A stretch of DNA of 27,778 nucleotides from DASZJY01 sp036260255 (GCA_036260255.1 DATAAF010000101.1:1-27778), one strand, 5' to 3'. Counted from the first letter of the stretch, positions 7,712 through 15,664 are shown. The notes: generated from the letters alone by a model not told the origin. Translations and numbers: made by a program.

Positions 7712-9268
7712 TCAGCGCGACCGCGGCCGCCTCGCGGTCGAGAAGATCTCGTAGACCGCCCCGTTGCTCAGCGACACCACGTAGAGGTTGCCGTTGGGCC
7801 CCTCCTCGATGTCGGTGCCGACGCCGAAATTGCGCCCGATCAGCAGGGTCTCGCTCTCGGTCATGCCGAACCGCTCTCGGTTGTCGGCGACCCGGTCGAG
7901 CAGGCGACGGTCACGGACGCCGACCCTCGTGCGGTTGGCGCTGATGTCGAAGTGGAACAGGTAGCCGTTCTCCGGCATGGGGCGGGCCGCCCCGACGAAC
8001 AGGTCGCCCTCGTACTGGGCACCGAGCCCCCGCCCGCCCACGAACCCGATGGCCGCGGGGGCGACGGCGAACTGCCAGCTGAACTCGGGATCGCTGTAGA
8101 AGGAGCCGGGCAGGTGGAAGAGCCGCGACAGCGCCTCCGCCGGCGAGTCGGCGATGTTGGTCGGCGGCCAGCGGAGCTGCTGGAGACCGCCGGGCCGGCC
8201 CACCTCGATGCTCTTGAACTCGCCGATGCGGTCGACCGGCCCCATGATCTGGACCCACCCACCGTTCATGCCGGGGTCGACCAGGTTGATCTCGTCGAAG
8301 GCGTCGTCGGAGTTCTGCTGGTCCCACAGCCGCCCCGATTTCGGGTCGAAGTCCATCCCGAAGCTGTTGCGCACGCCGTAGGCGAAGATCTTCTGGATGT
8401 TGGCCCCGACCTCCCCGCCGCGGGCGGCGCCCACCCGGTGGAACGGGTTGTCCGAAGGCGTCGATCCGTCGTCGTTCAGCCGCAGGATCACGCCGGTCAG
8501 GTGGGCGTCGTCGGGCTCCGGCCCGCCGAACTGGTCGTCGGGCACGGTCGGGCCGAGCCCGGTGGGCGTCGGGCCCGAAGGCAGGTTCTGCATCTGGCCG
8601 CGACGGCCGACGTCGCCGATGATCACGTAGAGCTTGCCGTCGGGCCCGAAGTCGATGACACCTCCGTCGTGGTTCCCGCGCGGCGGCTGGGCGGCGTCGC
8701 CCTGGTTGGGCGGGACGGGGGCGCCGTCGTGCTGGAACGCCCGCAGCGAGATCAGGTTGCGGTCGAACTCGAGGCCCGAGCCGTTCCACTCGAAGCGGTC
8801 GACGCGGTTCCCCAGCAGCGGCACCGCCGAGACGTCACCGGTGTCGTCGCCGAGCATGCCGTTCTCGTCGCATTCCCGGCGGTCGGGGAAGAACGGGTCG
8901 GCCGACGGGCCCGGCGTGCGGCAAGTCCAGTACAGGTACACGCCGGGGTCCTCGGGGAAGTCGGGGTGGAGGGTGATGCCGAGCAGCCCGCGCTCCGACG
9001 CGAAGTTCACCGCCAGGTCGAGGACCGTCCCCTGCGCCGCGCCGCCGCGGACGCGCTGCACCCGGCCGGTCGCCTTCTCGAGGACGAGCATGTCGTCGGG
9101 CCCGATGAAGGCCATGCTGGTCGGCTGGTCGAGGCCGCCGACCACGGTCCGCACGCCGAGGTTGCGGGCCAGCATCTCCGGCCCGGCGACCTGGGCCGGT
9201 GCTCCCGGCGCCAGGGCGGAGGCCACCGCCATCACCGCCGCGAACGTCACCGCGAGCCTCAATCTCAT
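7712..9268 (-). CDS. Secreted PQQ-type glucose/sorbosone dehydrogenase-like protein
   Basis: Exported beta-propeller protein of the GSDH (soluble aldose sugar dehydrogenase) family, 518 residues. The N-terminus is a signal peptide (MRLRLAVTFAAVMAV..., ending at APAQ around residue 26). Family features include LDQPTSMAFIGPDDMLVLEK, ERGLLGITLHPDF, NHDGGVIDFGPDGKLYV with the probable catalytic His, YGVRNSFGMDFDP, and a late FGVGTDIEEGPNGNLYV repeat. The family oxidises aldose sugars with PQQ, but many members are uncharacterised and cofactor use here is inferred; no PQQ biosynthesis gene is nearby. The ATG at 9268 is chosen because GGGGAGG lies 6 bases upstream and the signal peptide starts there. 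A 256-base non-coding stretch precedes it. Confidence 0.87.
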   Translation of the reverse strand: MRLRLAVTFAAVMAVASALAPGAPAQVAGPEMLARNLGVRTVVGGLDQPTSMAFIGPDDMLVLEKATGRVQRVRGGAAQGTVLDLAVNFASERGLLGITLHPDFPEDPGVYLYWTCRTPGPSADPFFPDRRECDENGMLGDDTGDVSAVPLLGNRVDRFEWNGSGLEFDRNLISLRAFQHDGAPVPPNQGDAAQPPRGNHDGGVIDFGPDGKLYVIIGDVGRRGQMQNLPSGPTPTGLGPTVPDDQFGGPEPDDAHLTGVILRLNDDGSTPSDNPFHRVGAARGGEVGANIQKIFAYGVRNSFGMDFDPKSGRLWDQQNSDDAFDEINLVDPGMNGGWVQIMGPVDRIGEFKSIEVGRPGGLQQLRWPPTNIADSPAEALSRLFHLPGSFYSDPEFSWQFAVAPAAIGFVGGRGLGAQYEGDLFVGAARPMPENGYLFHFDISANRTRVGVRDRRLLDRVADNRERFGMTESETLLIGRNFGVGTDIEEGPNGNLYVVSLSNGAVYEIFSTARRPRSR

Positions 9269-9378
9269 GCGCATCCTCCCCGTCCGGGCCCCGCCCACCG
9301 TGTGCCGACGGGTGGACACGTCACGCGCACCCACCTGGCCGAGCCGCTGCTCTTACCAATCCGGAGCGCCAAGGCTCG

Positions 9379-9415
9379 CGCCGGGCGCCCGGCGACGGCA
9401 ATAGATGCCCGTCGC
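9379..9415. repeat. GC-rich palindromes in the gap upstream of the sugar dehydrogenase gene
   Basis: The 256 bases between 9269 and 9524 hold no gene. Inside them is a perfect 16-base palindrome, CGCCGGGCGCCCGGCG (9379-9394), directly followed by a 7-bp stem with a 10-base loop (9392-9398 with 9409-9415). They could be an operator, a leader structure or a transcription end for the lytic transglycosylase gene. No run of T follows on the minus strand. I saw no clear -35/-10 pair in this gap. Confidence 0.45.
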
Positions 9416-9524
9416 ACCTAGAAGCCGGCCCCGCCGCCGCGCACGCGCGCGGCGACCCCACCCGACAGCTCACGCAGGCTATACGGCCGAGCCGGCCAGA
9501 GGGATTCCCCGGCCCGTGCGGGCG

Positions 9525-10178
9525 TCAGCGGGGCAGGCCGGCGGCCCGGACGACCCGGTCCACGTACTCGGTCGAGTGGTTGTAGTTCCACACCGCCGAG
9601 CGCAGGCGCCCGGGGTCGGCGCCGCCGTTGGCGCACAGCAGCCGGGCGGCCGAGTGGAGGGCGTCCCGGGGGTTCATGACGTCGGCCGTCCCGTCGCCGT
9701 CGCCGTCGGTGCCGTACGCCGACCAGGTCCCGGGCAGGAACTGCATCGGCCCGCGGGCGCCCGCCGACGACGGCCCCAAGTAGCGCCCCAGCAGGGTCTC
9801 GACCTCGCCGATGGCGAGCAGCACGTCGGGGGGGAGCCCGGGGCAAGTGGCCGCCGCCGCCTCGGCGTCGGCCCGCCACTGCCCCCGCTCGAGGTCGGCG
9901 GCCCCCAGGGCATCGCCACCGCGCGCGCCGGTCGCCGCCTCCACGGCCGTCGCCGTCCCCCCTGTCCCGCTCTGGGCACCAACGTCGTCGACGAGCATGT
10001 GCAGGGCGACGGTTGCGAGCGTGGCGACCACCGCGAAGACGGCGCGCCCCGGGCGGGCGGCCAGCTCGGCGCCGAAACGGGCACCGAAGGACGGCTCCGG
10101 CGGCGCGCCAATCGCTCCCGCCGGCGGGCACTGCTGGGTGGGGGCCCAGGCCGGCGCCGGTGGCGCCGAGGAGGTCAT
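9525..10178 (-). CDS. Membrane-anchored lytic murein transglycosylase
   Basis: Muralytic enzyme of the SLT/MltB-like group, 217 residues. A cytoplasmic, Pro/Ala-rich N-terminus (1-45) leads into one membrane segment (about 46-65), so the catalytic domain is outside. The core includes LLAIGEVETLLGRYLG with the probable catalytic Glu125, GPMQFLPGTWSAYGTDGDGDG, where the GDGDG loop is a common calcium-type insert, and MNPRDALHSAARLLC. The ending AVWNYNHSTEYVDRV is the usual NYN.s..Yv motif. The ATG at 10178 is preceded by GGGGAGG at 9 bases; an in-frame ATG 33 bases further upstream is less likely. It lies downstream of the RTX/solute-binding fusion gene on the same strand, with a short hairpin between them. 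Confidence 0.87.
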   Translation of the reverse strand: MTSSAPPAPAWAPTQQCPPAGAIGAPPEPSFGARFGAELAARPGRAVFAVVATLATVALHMLVDDVGAQSGTGGTATAVEAATGARGGDALGAADLERGQWRADAEAAAATCPGLPPDVLLAIGEVETLLGRYLGPSSAGARGPMQFLPGTWSAYGTDGDGDGTADVMNPRDALHSAARLLCANGGADPGRLRSAVWNYNHSTEYVDRVVRAAGLPR

Positions 10179-10209
10179 CCACCGTTTCCTCCCCGCCTTC
10201 GGCGTGGCC

Positions 10210-10226
10210 AAACCGCCGGAGGGCGG
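10210..10226 (-). terminator. Possible weak intrinsic terminator after the solute-binding gene
   Basis: On the minus strand CCGCC-CTCC-GGCGG is followed by TTT, 18 bases after the stop at 10244. The stem is only 5 bp and the T run is short, so termination would be weak at best. Confidence 0.35.
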
Positions 10227-10243
10227 CCCCCGTCAGGTCGGCG

Positions 10244-12484
10244 TCAGGTCCTGCAGTAGGCCCGCTCGGCGAAGAGGCCCGTGTACACCTTGAAGTGGTA
10301 GCACTTGGCCGTCCACCCCCGGACGTTGGGCGTCTCGATGAGCCATACGTAGGGCAGGTCGCGGGCGACCTGGACCTGGAAGGCGTGGTACAGCTCGAAG
10401 CGCACGACCGGGTCGATCGTCTGCACCGCCTGGTCGAAGGCGGCGTCGACCAGCGCGTTCTTGTACCCCGGGGCGTTGTTGGGCGTCCCGAAGATGCTGA
10501 CCTGGTCGGAGTGGTACTGGCGGCGGACGCCGATGTGAGGGTCGAAGCCCTGGGCGTAGTTGAGCAGGAAGATGTCGAAGTTGCGGTGGACGAAGACCCG
10601 GTTGTTGGCGTTCGCCGCGTCCACCTCGACCACCAGGTCGATCCCGACCGCGGCCAGGTCGGCGTCGAGCAACGCGATCCGCGCCGTGAAGATGTTCGAC
10701 GGCGCCAGCATGAGCAGCCGGAGGGGCGTGCCGTCGGGCAGCCCGGGGACACCCCGTGACGTCCTGAACCCGTCGGGCGTGCGCGGCCCGTCCCAGCCGG
10801 CAGCGTCGAGCAGGCGGTTGGCCGCGGCCGGGTCGTGAGCCGGGAGCACGATGTCGGTGGCGTGCTGCGGCAGCTCGCTGGAGATGGGCGCGGTGGCGAC
10901 CGTGCCGATGCCGTTGCGGCCGACGTCGAGATAGGCCTGACGGTTGATGGCGTGGAAGATCGCCCGCCGCACCAGCAGGCCCCTGGGCTCCGCCGGCGCC
11001 GGCCCGCCCGGCCCGTCGGGGTCGACCAGGTCGAGGGCGCCGAGGACCGGGTGAGGCGGGGCCACCCGATCGGGGTGGGGGCTGCCGACCTGGCCCCAGC
11101 GGGCGGGGTCCTCGGGGTTGGGCGCCGCCGGCGTCCCCGTGCCGCGCATCGTCAGGTTGAAGATCAGCTGGTCGATCGAGTTGGGCCCGCCGCCGAGCGA
11201 CTGGGTGGCGGCGGTGCGGAAGGCGGCGTTGGCGGCGAGGGACGCCACGTCGGGGTTGGGGACGTCCCAGACGAAGTCGACGGCGCCGGTCAACAGGGCG
11301 TTGATCCGGGCGGCGTCGTCGATGAGGGGTCGCATCACGATCTCCTCGAGGTAGGGCTCGGGCGCCCGGAAGTACCGCGGGTTGCGGACGACCCTGGCCT
11401 CGGTGGCGGTCACGCCGCCGTACATGAACGGGCCCGTCCCCACCCTGTTGGCGTTGAGCGTGGCCAGGGTCGGGTTGCCGTTGGCGTCGTAGGCCGACGC
11501 CGGGAGGCCGACGTAGCGGTGGGCCGGGATCATCGGCGCCTCGGTGACGTTCAGCTGCTGGAGCAGCGGGGCGTAGGGCCGGGCGAAGCGGAAGCGCACG
11601 GTGAAGGGATCGAGGACGTCGATGGAGGCCGTCTGGGTCGTGGGGTTCCACGACGCCAGCGCCGTGGCCATGTTCCTCGTGCGGGCGTGGTGCACGAGCA
11701 GGGCTTTCTCGAACGTGAACTTCACGTCGACGGCGGTGAACTGATGGCCGTCGTGCCAGAAGACGTCGTCGCGCAGGCGCAGGATGTAGGTGGCGCCGCC
11801 GTCGAGGATCCCGCCGTTGGCGACCGTGGGCACCTCGATCGCCAGCTCGGGGATCGGGTTGCCCTCCTCGTCGAGGGCGAGCAGGCCGTTGTACATGATC
11901 TCCCAGTAGGCGTGGACCGACCCGGCGGTGCTGACCGCCGGGTTCGTCGTGGGGATGGCGAACGTCTCCCCCACCACCAGCCGCGGGCGCGGCGTCCCCT
12001 CACAGCCGGCGACGCTCTCGCCCTCGCAGGCGTCGAGGTCCCGACCGCCGCTCACCGCGTCCAGACCGTCCTGGCCCCTCGCCAGGTCGTCGCCAGGGCT
12101 GCCGGCGACCTGGTCGTTGCCCGCGCCGGCCGAGAGGAGGTCCTCGCCGCCCCCGCCGGTGACTCGGTCGTTGCCGCCGCCGGCGTCGATCTCGTCGACG
12201 CCGTCGCCCCCGGCGATGTCGTCGTTGCCGCCCAGCCCGCAGATGATGTCGTCGCCGCCCCCGCCGCTGATGCGGTCGGCACCCGGCGTGCCCAGGATCA
12301 CGTCGTCGCCGGGCGTGCCCGCGGTGACCCCGCCCGAGGCGGCCGCGAAGATGGTCGGCGTGTAGCCGAAGCACGACGGGAGGTGCGAGGCGGACGCCGG
12401 CGACGGCGCCGCCGGCCCCACCAGGAGGGCGACCAGGAGGGCGGCGCCCAGCGCCCGGAGGCGCACGTTGGCGAGCTTGCTCAT
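10244..12484 (-). CDS. Secreted fusion: RTX-type repeats plus family 5 (peptide-type) solute-binding protein
   Basis: 746-residue exported protein. A signal peptide (about 1-33, ending ASA) is followed by ten tandem nonapeptide repeats (residues 56-145), then a complete DppA/OppA-type substrate-binding domain (about 167-746). Binding-domain landmarks: YWEIMYNGLLALDEEGNPIP, LRDDVFWHDGHQFTAVDVKFTFE, FRFARPYAPLLQQL, VGTGPFMYG, LLVRRAIFHAINRQAYLDV and a late ADLAAVGIDLVVEVD. Such domains normally deliver peptides or sugars to an ABC permease; no permease or ATPase gene is present in the window. The cysteine at 38 (LPSC) is a poor lipobox, so the protein is probably not a lipoprotein. The ATG at 12484 has no ribosome-binding site and lies at the expected transcription start of the promoter just upstream. 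Confidence 0.9.
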   Translation of the reverse strand: MSKLANVRLRALGAALLVALLVGPAAPSPASASHLPSCFGYTPTIFAAASGGVTAGTPGDDVILGTPGADRISGGGGDDIICGLGGNDDIAGGDGVDEIDAGGGNDRVTGGGGEDLLSAGAGNDQVAGSPGDDLARGQDGLDAVSGGRDLDACEGESVAGCEGTPRPRLVVGETFAIPTTNPAVSTAGSVHAYWEIMYNGLLALDEEGNPIPELAIEVPTVANGGILDGGATYILRLRDDVFWHDGHQFTAVDVKFTFEKALLVHHARTRNMATALASWNPTTQTASIDVLDPFTVRFRFARPYAPLLQQLNVTEAPMIPAHRYVGLPASAYDANGNPTLATLNANRVGTGPFMYGGVTATEARVVRNPRYFRAPEPYLEEIVMRPLIDDAARINALLTGAVDFVWDVPNPDVASLAANAAFRTAATQSLGGGPNSIDQLIFNLTMRGTGTPAAPNPEDPARWGQVGSPHPDRVAPPHPVLGALDLVDPDGPGGPAPAEPRGLLVRRAIFHAINRQAYLDVGRNGIGTVATAPISSELPQHATDIVLPAHDPAAANRLLDAAGWDGPRTPDGFRTSRGVPGLPDGTPLRLLMLAPSNIFTARIALLDADLAAVGIDLVVEVDAANANNRVFVHRNFDIFLLNYAQGFDPHIGVRRQYHSDQVSIFGTPNNAPGYKNALVDAAFDQAVQTIDPVVRFELYHAFQVQVARDLPYVWLIETPNVRGWTAKCYHFKVYTGLFAERAYCRT
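12050..12319 (-). repeat. Ten tandem RTX-type nonapeptide repeats (27-bp period)
   Basis: The segment encodes exactly ten units in register, of the form GxxGxDxhx: GTPGDDVIL, GTPGADRIS, GGGGDDIIC, GLGGNDDIA, GGDGVDEID, AGGGNDRVT, GGGGEDLLS, AGAGNDQVA, GSPGDDLAR, GQDGLDAVS. This is the calcium-binding hemolysin-type repeat, which folds as a parallel beta-roll when calcium is bound. The units differ at the DNA level, so this is an old coding repeat and not a recent minisatellite. Confidence 0.92.
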
Positions 12485-12489
12485 GCGCC

Positions 12490-12517
12490 AGTGTGCCTGA
12501 GTCCGGCGCGCTGTCAA
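12490..12517 (-). promoter_or_regulatory. Probable leaderless promoter of the RTX/solute-binding gene
   Basis: Minus-strand TTGACA (12517-12512, a perfect -35) and CACACT (12495-12490, a partial -10) are 16 bases apart. The ATG at 12484 begins 6 bases after the -10, so transcription would start at or next to the start codon. No Shine-Dalgarno sequence is present, which agrees with a leaderless message, a common arrangement in actinobacteria. Confidence 0.55.
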
Positions 12518-12534
12518 CCGGAGGCGGCCCGGGC

Positions 12535-13557
12535 TCAGGGCCGGAAGGACGGGCGAGCCCGGTCGAGGGGCAGGAGCGGCGGTGTGTCGCCCCCGGCGCC
12601 GTCGGCCACGCCGTCCAGGAACTCGGCGAGGGCGGCGGTGGCGGTGTGGACGGGCGACCACCCGAGCTCCTCGCCCGCGCGGCGGGCGTCGAGGAGCGTC
12701 GGGCGGACGAGGAGCTCGACCCAGTCGGGCGAGGTGGGCTGCAGGCGGAGGTGCCAGGCCGCCGCCGCCGCCGCCCGCACCAGCCCGGGTGGCACCGGCA
12801 CGGGCCGGGCGGCCATGGCCGACGCCACCGCGGCGGCGTCGAGGACCGGCTCGGCGGCCAGGTTGAAGGGGCCGCGGACGTCGGCCACCAACGCCCGCCG
12901 GTACGCCTGGCCGACGTCGAGGGAGTGCACCGCCTGGAAGCGCATCCCCGACGGGAACGGAATGGCGGGCAGCCGGCCGGGCCGGGCCAGGCGGTGCGGC
13001 AGGAGGGGGCCGCCGTAGAGGCGGTGGGCCTGGGCCGCCGCCTCGCGCTTCAGGACGTAGGCGGAGCGGAAGCGCACCGCCCGGACCTCCGGATGGGCGA
13101 GCTCGAAGGCGTCGAGAGCCCGTTCGACGTACGCCTTCTGGCGGGAGTACCACGACCCCGCCAACCCGTGGGTGGGCCACGACTCGTCGACTACCCGGTC
13201 GGAGGGGCCGGCGGAGTAGGCGCCGAAGGCCGACTCGCTCACCAGCACCGGCACGCGCGCCACCGCCACCGCGTCGAGCACCCGCAGGGTGCCCTCCACG
13301 TTCACCCGTTGCAGCGCCCGCTCGTCGTGGTTCGGCTGCACGATCCACGCCAGGTGCACGACTGCGTCGGCGCCGGCGAACAGGGCGGACAGGTCGGCAC
13401 CGGTCACGTCGGCCGAACGCCACGCCACCTTGGGCCACGCCACGTCCGGGCGCCGCCGGGCGACTCCCACGACCGACTCGACCGCCGGCTCCTCGGCCAG
13501 CGCCGCGAGGACGCTCGTCCCGAGGTTGCCGGTGGCGCCGGTGACAACGACCCGCAC
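12535..13557 (-). CDS. NAD-dependent epimerase/dehydratase family protein
   Basis: Extended short-chain dehydrogenase/reductase of 340 residues. VTGATGNLG (5-13) is the nucleotide-binding loop, Asp50-Val51 (SADV) is the adenine contact, VVHLAWIVQP (67-76) follows the fourth strand, and Tyr137/Lys141 in WYSRQK form the YxxxK catalytic pair, with serines at 107 and 109 as candidates for the third residue. The substrate-binding C-terminal half (FNLAAEPVLD onwards) is typical of nucleoside-sugar or sterol-type epimerases, but the substrate cannot be assigned. The GTG start at 13557 lies directly before the nucleotide-binding strand; there is no clear ribosome-binding site. The preceding gene on the strand ends 17 bases upstream, so the two may share a transcript. 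Confidence 0.87.
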   Translation of the reverse strand: MRVVVTGATGNLGTSVLAALAEEPAVESVVGVARRRPDVAWPKVAWRSADVTGADLSALFAGADAVVHLAWIVQPNHDERALQRVNVEGTLRVLDAVAVARVPVLVSESAFGAYSAGPSDRVVDESWPTHGLAGSWYSRQKAYVERALDAFELAHPEVRAVRFRSAYVLKREAAAQAHRLYGGPLLPHRLARPGRLPAIPFPSGMRFQAVHSLDVGQAYRRALVADVRGPFNLAAEPVLDAAAVASAMAARPVPVPPGLVRAAAAAAWHLRLQPTSPDWVELLVRPTLLDARRAGEELGWSPVHTATAALAEFLDGVADGAGGDTPPLLPLDRARPSFRP

Positions 13558-13574
13558 CCGTCAGTGCCGTCGCG

Positions 13575-13853
13575 TCAAGGCTCGTCGAGCAGGCGCAGGC
13601 GGCCGGAGAGGCGCAAGTACCGGACCCACGGCTGGTCTGAGAGCTCCCCGACCTGGCGGGCGGAGAGCGTGGCCGTGGCGACGTTCCCGATCGTCTCCGC
13701 CACCCCGAGCTCGGCCAGCACCGAGCGGGCGGTCTCCGGCAGCTCCCCCGCCACCTCCACGAAGACGGGCAGCACCCGGGCCTCGGCGGCGGGCACGTCC
13801 TCCAGGGCGGAGGCCAGGGCGGCGTCGAGCTTGGCGTGGTCCGTCGGCGTCAC
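13575..13853 (-). CDS. Small protein resembling the subtilisin pro-region (candidate inhibitor or folding partner)
   Basis: 92-residue protein with a GTG start that overlaps the stop of the upstream subtilisin gene as GTGA, so the two are translationally coupled. It has no signal peptide or catalytic motif. It resembles the N-terminal 108 residues of that same subtilisin: KLDAALASALED lines up with KVSPSLAAAFDD, VLAELGV with LAELGV, and the ending (LSDQPWVRYLRLSGRLRLLD) with the end of the pro-region (ALARIVPARRLRPVMD). Subtilisin pro-domains act as folding helpers and tight inhibitors, and stand-alone relatives are known as inhibitors. An inhibitor or chaperone role for the coupled protease is therefore inferred from weak similarity and coupling. 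Confidence 0.72.
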   Translation of the reverse strand: MTPTDHAKLDAALASALEDVPAAEARVLPVFVEVAGELPETARSVLAELGVAETIGNVATATLSARQVGELSDQPWVRYLRLSGRLRLLDEP

Positions 13854-15664
13854 CTGCTCGCCGTCTTGGCCGCCGTCTTGGCCGCCTTCTTCACCGCTTT
13901 GGGCCTCGGCGCCAGACGGGCGGCGTCGATGAGGCCGTACCCCCACTTGATGTCGAAGGCGCCCTTGGGCTGCCCGGGGATGGCGCTGTGGTTGCGCAGC
14001 GTCCTCTTGGCCGCCTCCGGGCGCAACGTCGGGGTGCGCTCGAGCAGCAGCGCCACCAGTCCGCTCACGAACGGGCAGGCCATGCTCGTCCCCGCCATCA
14101 CCCGGTGCAGGTCGTCGACGAGGAACGCCGGGTTCACCGGGGAGTGCACCGAGAGGGCGGACGCGATCATGGCGCCCGGGGCGGCCACGTCGGGCTTCTG
14201 CTCGCCGTCGCGCCGCGGTCCCTCGCTGCTGAACTCGGAGATGTCGTCGAGGTCGAGCCCCGTCTGTCGGGGGTTGCCGAAGATGTCCTGCCACTCGACC
14301 TTGGTCGTGTAGGACGCCACCGTGATGGCCCGGGTCGCCGCCCCGGGCGACCCGATCTTCATGTTGTCCTGGACGGACGGGCCGGTGAGCTGGGCGGCGA
14401 ACTCGTCGATGCTCCAGACGTCGACCCGACCGTTCAGCACCCGCCGCCCCCGCAGGCGAAGTCGCCACGCCCCCGCCCGCGGCGGCAGCGGGCCGGGAGG
14501 CGTGGGCGCCGGCTGGAACTGCACGAAGAAGTTGATGTCGCCGTTGGCCGGGTCGGGACCGGGCGTGGTGATCCGCACCGCCCCGTCGGGGAGCTGGTAC
14601 GTGCGGGCCGGCGAGCCCTCGGCGATGACGCCCTGGAAGGGCGTCTGGGCGCCGGCGGGCGACGCCACCGCGACCTGGATGTCGTCCTCGGCCGAGTACC
14701 ACCCGTTCAGCGCGGCCACCGGGAAGCGCTGGCCGGCGGGGATCGGCGGCAGGGCCATTGGCATCGACGTGAAGCTGAGCCGGCCGGCGGGCAGTTGGGC
14801 GACGGCGTGGATGTTGTCGTTGCCCTCGTTGCCGGCGGAGCAGCACACGATGCGGCCGGCACCGGAGACGGCGTCGACGATGGCCGATAGCGAGTCGGTG
14901 CCGTCATGCGCGTCGCCGTGGCCGCCGAGGCTGAGGTTGACGACGGCCGGGCGGCCGAGCTCGGCGGCCACCCGGACGATGTAGCGGACGCCGTCGGCGA
15001 TGTGGGCGGTGAGCAAATCGGACTTCACGATGACCAGCTCGGCGGCCGGCGCGATGCCGCCGTAGGTCGGATCGTCCCCCGCGGCGATGCCGGCCACGTG
15101 GGTTCCGTGCCCGATCGTGTCGCGGGACACCTGCATGAGGTCGCCGGTGAGCTCGGCGCCATAGGCGCCCTCCCGCACGCCCGGCCCGTTGAGGGTCTGG
15201 TCCCAGATGCGCAGGATGCGCCCGGCGAAGTCGGGGTGGGTCGGCTCGATCCCGGTGTCGACGGTGCCGACCACCACGCCTCGCCCGGAGAGGCGGGAGG
15301 TCCGCCGGAGCTGGGGGACGTTGACCTTGACGGTGGCCACGTCCATCACCGGTCGCAGGCGGCGGGCGGGGACGATGCGTGCCAGGGCGGGGTCGTCGGT
15401 CACCTCGCTCAGCACGTCCAACGGGACGATGCCCGTGCGGATCGGCCCCTCGCCCTCGTTGACCTCCACCCCCAGCTCGGCCAGGTGGTCGAGGCTGGCC
15501 CCGCCGGCGGCGTGGAGGAAGGCGACCACCCGCGCCGGCTTGGCCGTGGGTTCGACCGAGACCACGCCCAGCGTCCGTTGGTGGGCGGCGAGGGCAGGGC
15601 GGCCCTGCTCCTGGTAGTCGTCGAACGCCGCCGCCAACGACGGGCTCACCTTGCTGTAGTCCAC
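13850..15664 (-). CDS. Subtilisin-like serine protease (S8), intracellular type
   Basis: 604-residue S8 peptidase without a signal peptide. N-terminal pro-region at about 1-108. The catalytic triad is intact: Asp136 (VVGTVDTGI), His186 (IGHGTHVAGIAAG) and Ser527 (AGTSMACPFVSG); the oxyanion Asn279 lies in CCSAGNEG. About 150 residues between roughly 290 and 440, containing a beta-rich segment (WRLRLRGRRVLNGRVDVW), are inserted between the oxyanion and serine motifs. The last 20 residues are Lys/Ala-rich (KAVKKAAKTAAKTA), like basic nucleic-acid-binding tails. The GTG start at 15664 is preceded by GGGAGGGGAGAGG. Divergent from the AlkZ-like gene with a 100-base gap. The downstream gene overlaps by 4 bases and encodes a pro-region-like protein. 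Confidence 0.93.
   Translation of the reverse strand: MDYSKVSPSLAAAFDDYQEQGRPALAAHQRTLGVVSVEPTAKPARVVAFLHAAGGASLDHLAELGVEVNEGEGPIRTGIVPLDVLSEVTDDPALARIVPARRLRPVMDVATVKVNVPQLRRTSRLSGRGVVVGTVDTGIEPTHPDFAGRILRIWDQTLNGPGVREGAYGAELTGDLMQVSRDTIGHGTHVAGIAAGDDPTYGGIAPAAELVIVKSDLLTAHIADGVRYIVRVAAELGRPAVVNLSLGGHGDAHDGTDSLSAIVDAVSGAGRIVCCSAGNEGNDNIHAVAQLPAGRLSFTSMPMALPPIPAGQRFPVAALNGWYSAEDDIQVAVASPAGAQTPFQGVIAEGSPARTYQLPDGAVRITTPGPDPANGDINFFVQFQPAPTPPGPLPPRAGAWRLRLRGRRVLNGRVDVWSIDEFAAQLTGPSVQDNMKIGSPGAATRAITVASYTTKVEWQDIFGNPRQTGLDLDDISEFSSEGPRRDGEQKPDVAAPGAMIASALSVHSPVNPAFLVDDLHRVMAGTSMACPFVSGLVALLLERTPTLRPEAAKRTLRNHSAIPGQPKGAFDIKWGYGLIDAARLAPRPKAVKKAAKTAAKTASR

Noticed and set aside
7718..7741. CGACCGC...GCGGTCG inverted repeat as a terminator between convergent genes
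   Set aside because: It lies inside the last codons of the sugar dehydrogenase gene and lacks a T run; it reflects Arg-rich codons.
9301..9524. Possible riboswitch or tRNA-like fold in the gap before the sugar dehydrogenase gene
   Set aside because: I could not match conserved cores of any riboswitch class, and no cloverleaf with an anticodon arm and TTCRA loop was found.
12050..12319. Tandem 27-bp repeats as a possible CRISPR array or minisatellite
   Set aside because: The units are coding, differ from each other, have no spacers, and translate into in-register calcium-binding nonapeptides.
10835..13018. Plus-strand open frame of over 700 codons opposite the solute-binding gene
   Set aside because: Shadow of the minus-strand gene and of the epimerase gene; composition is Gly/Arg/Val/Asp-rich with no domain.
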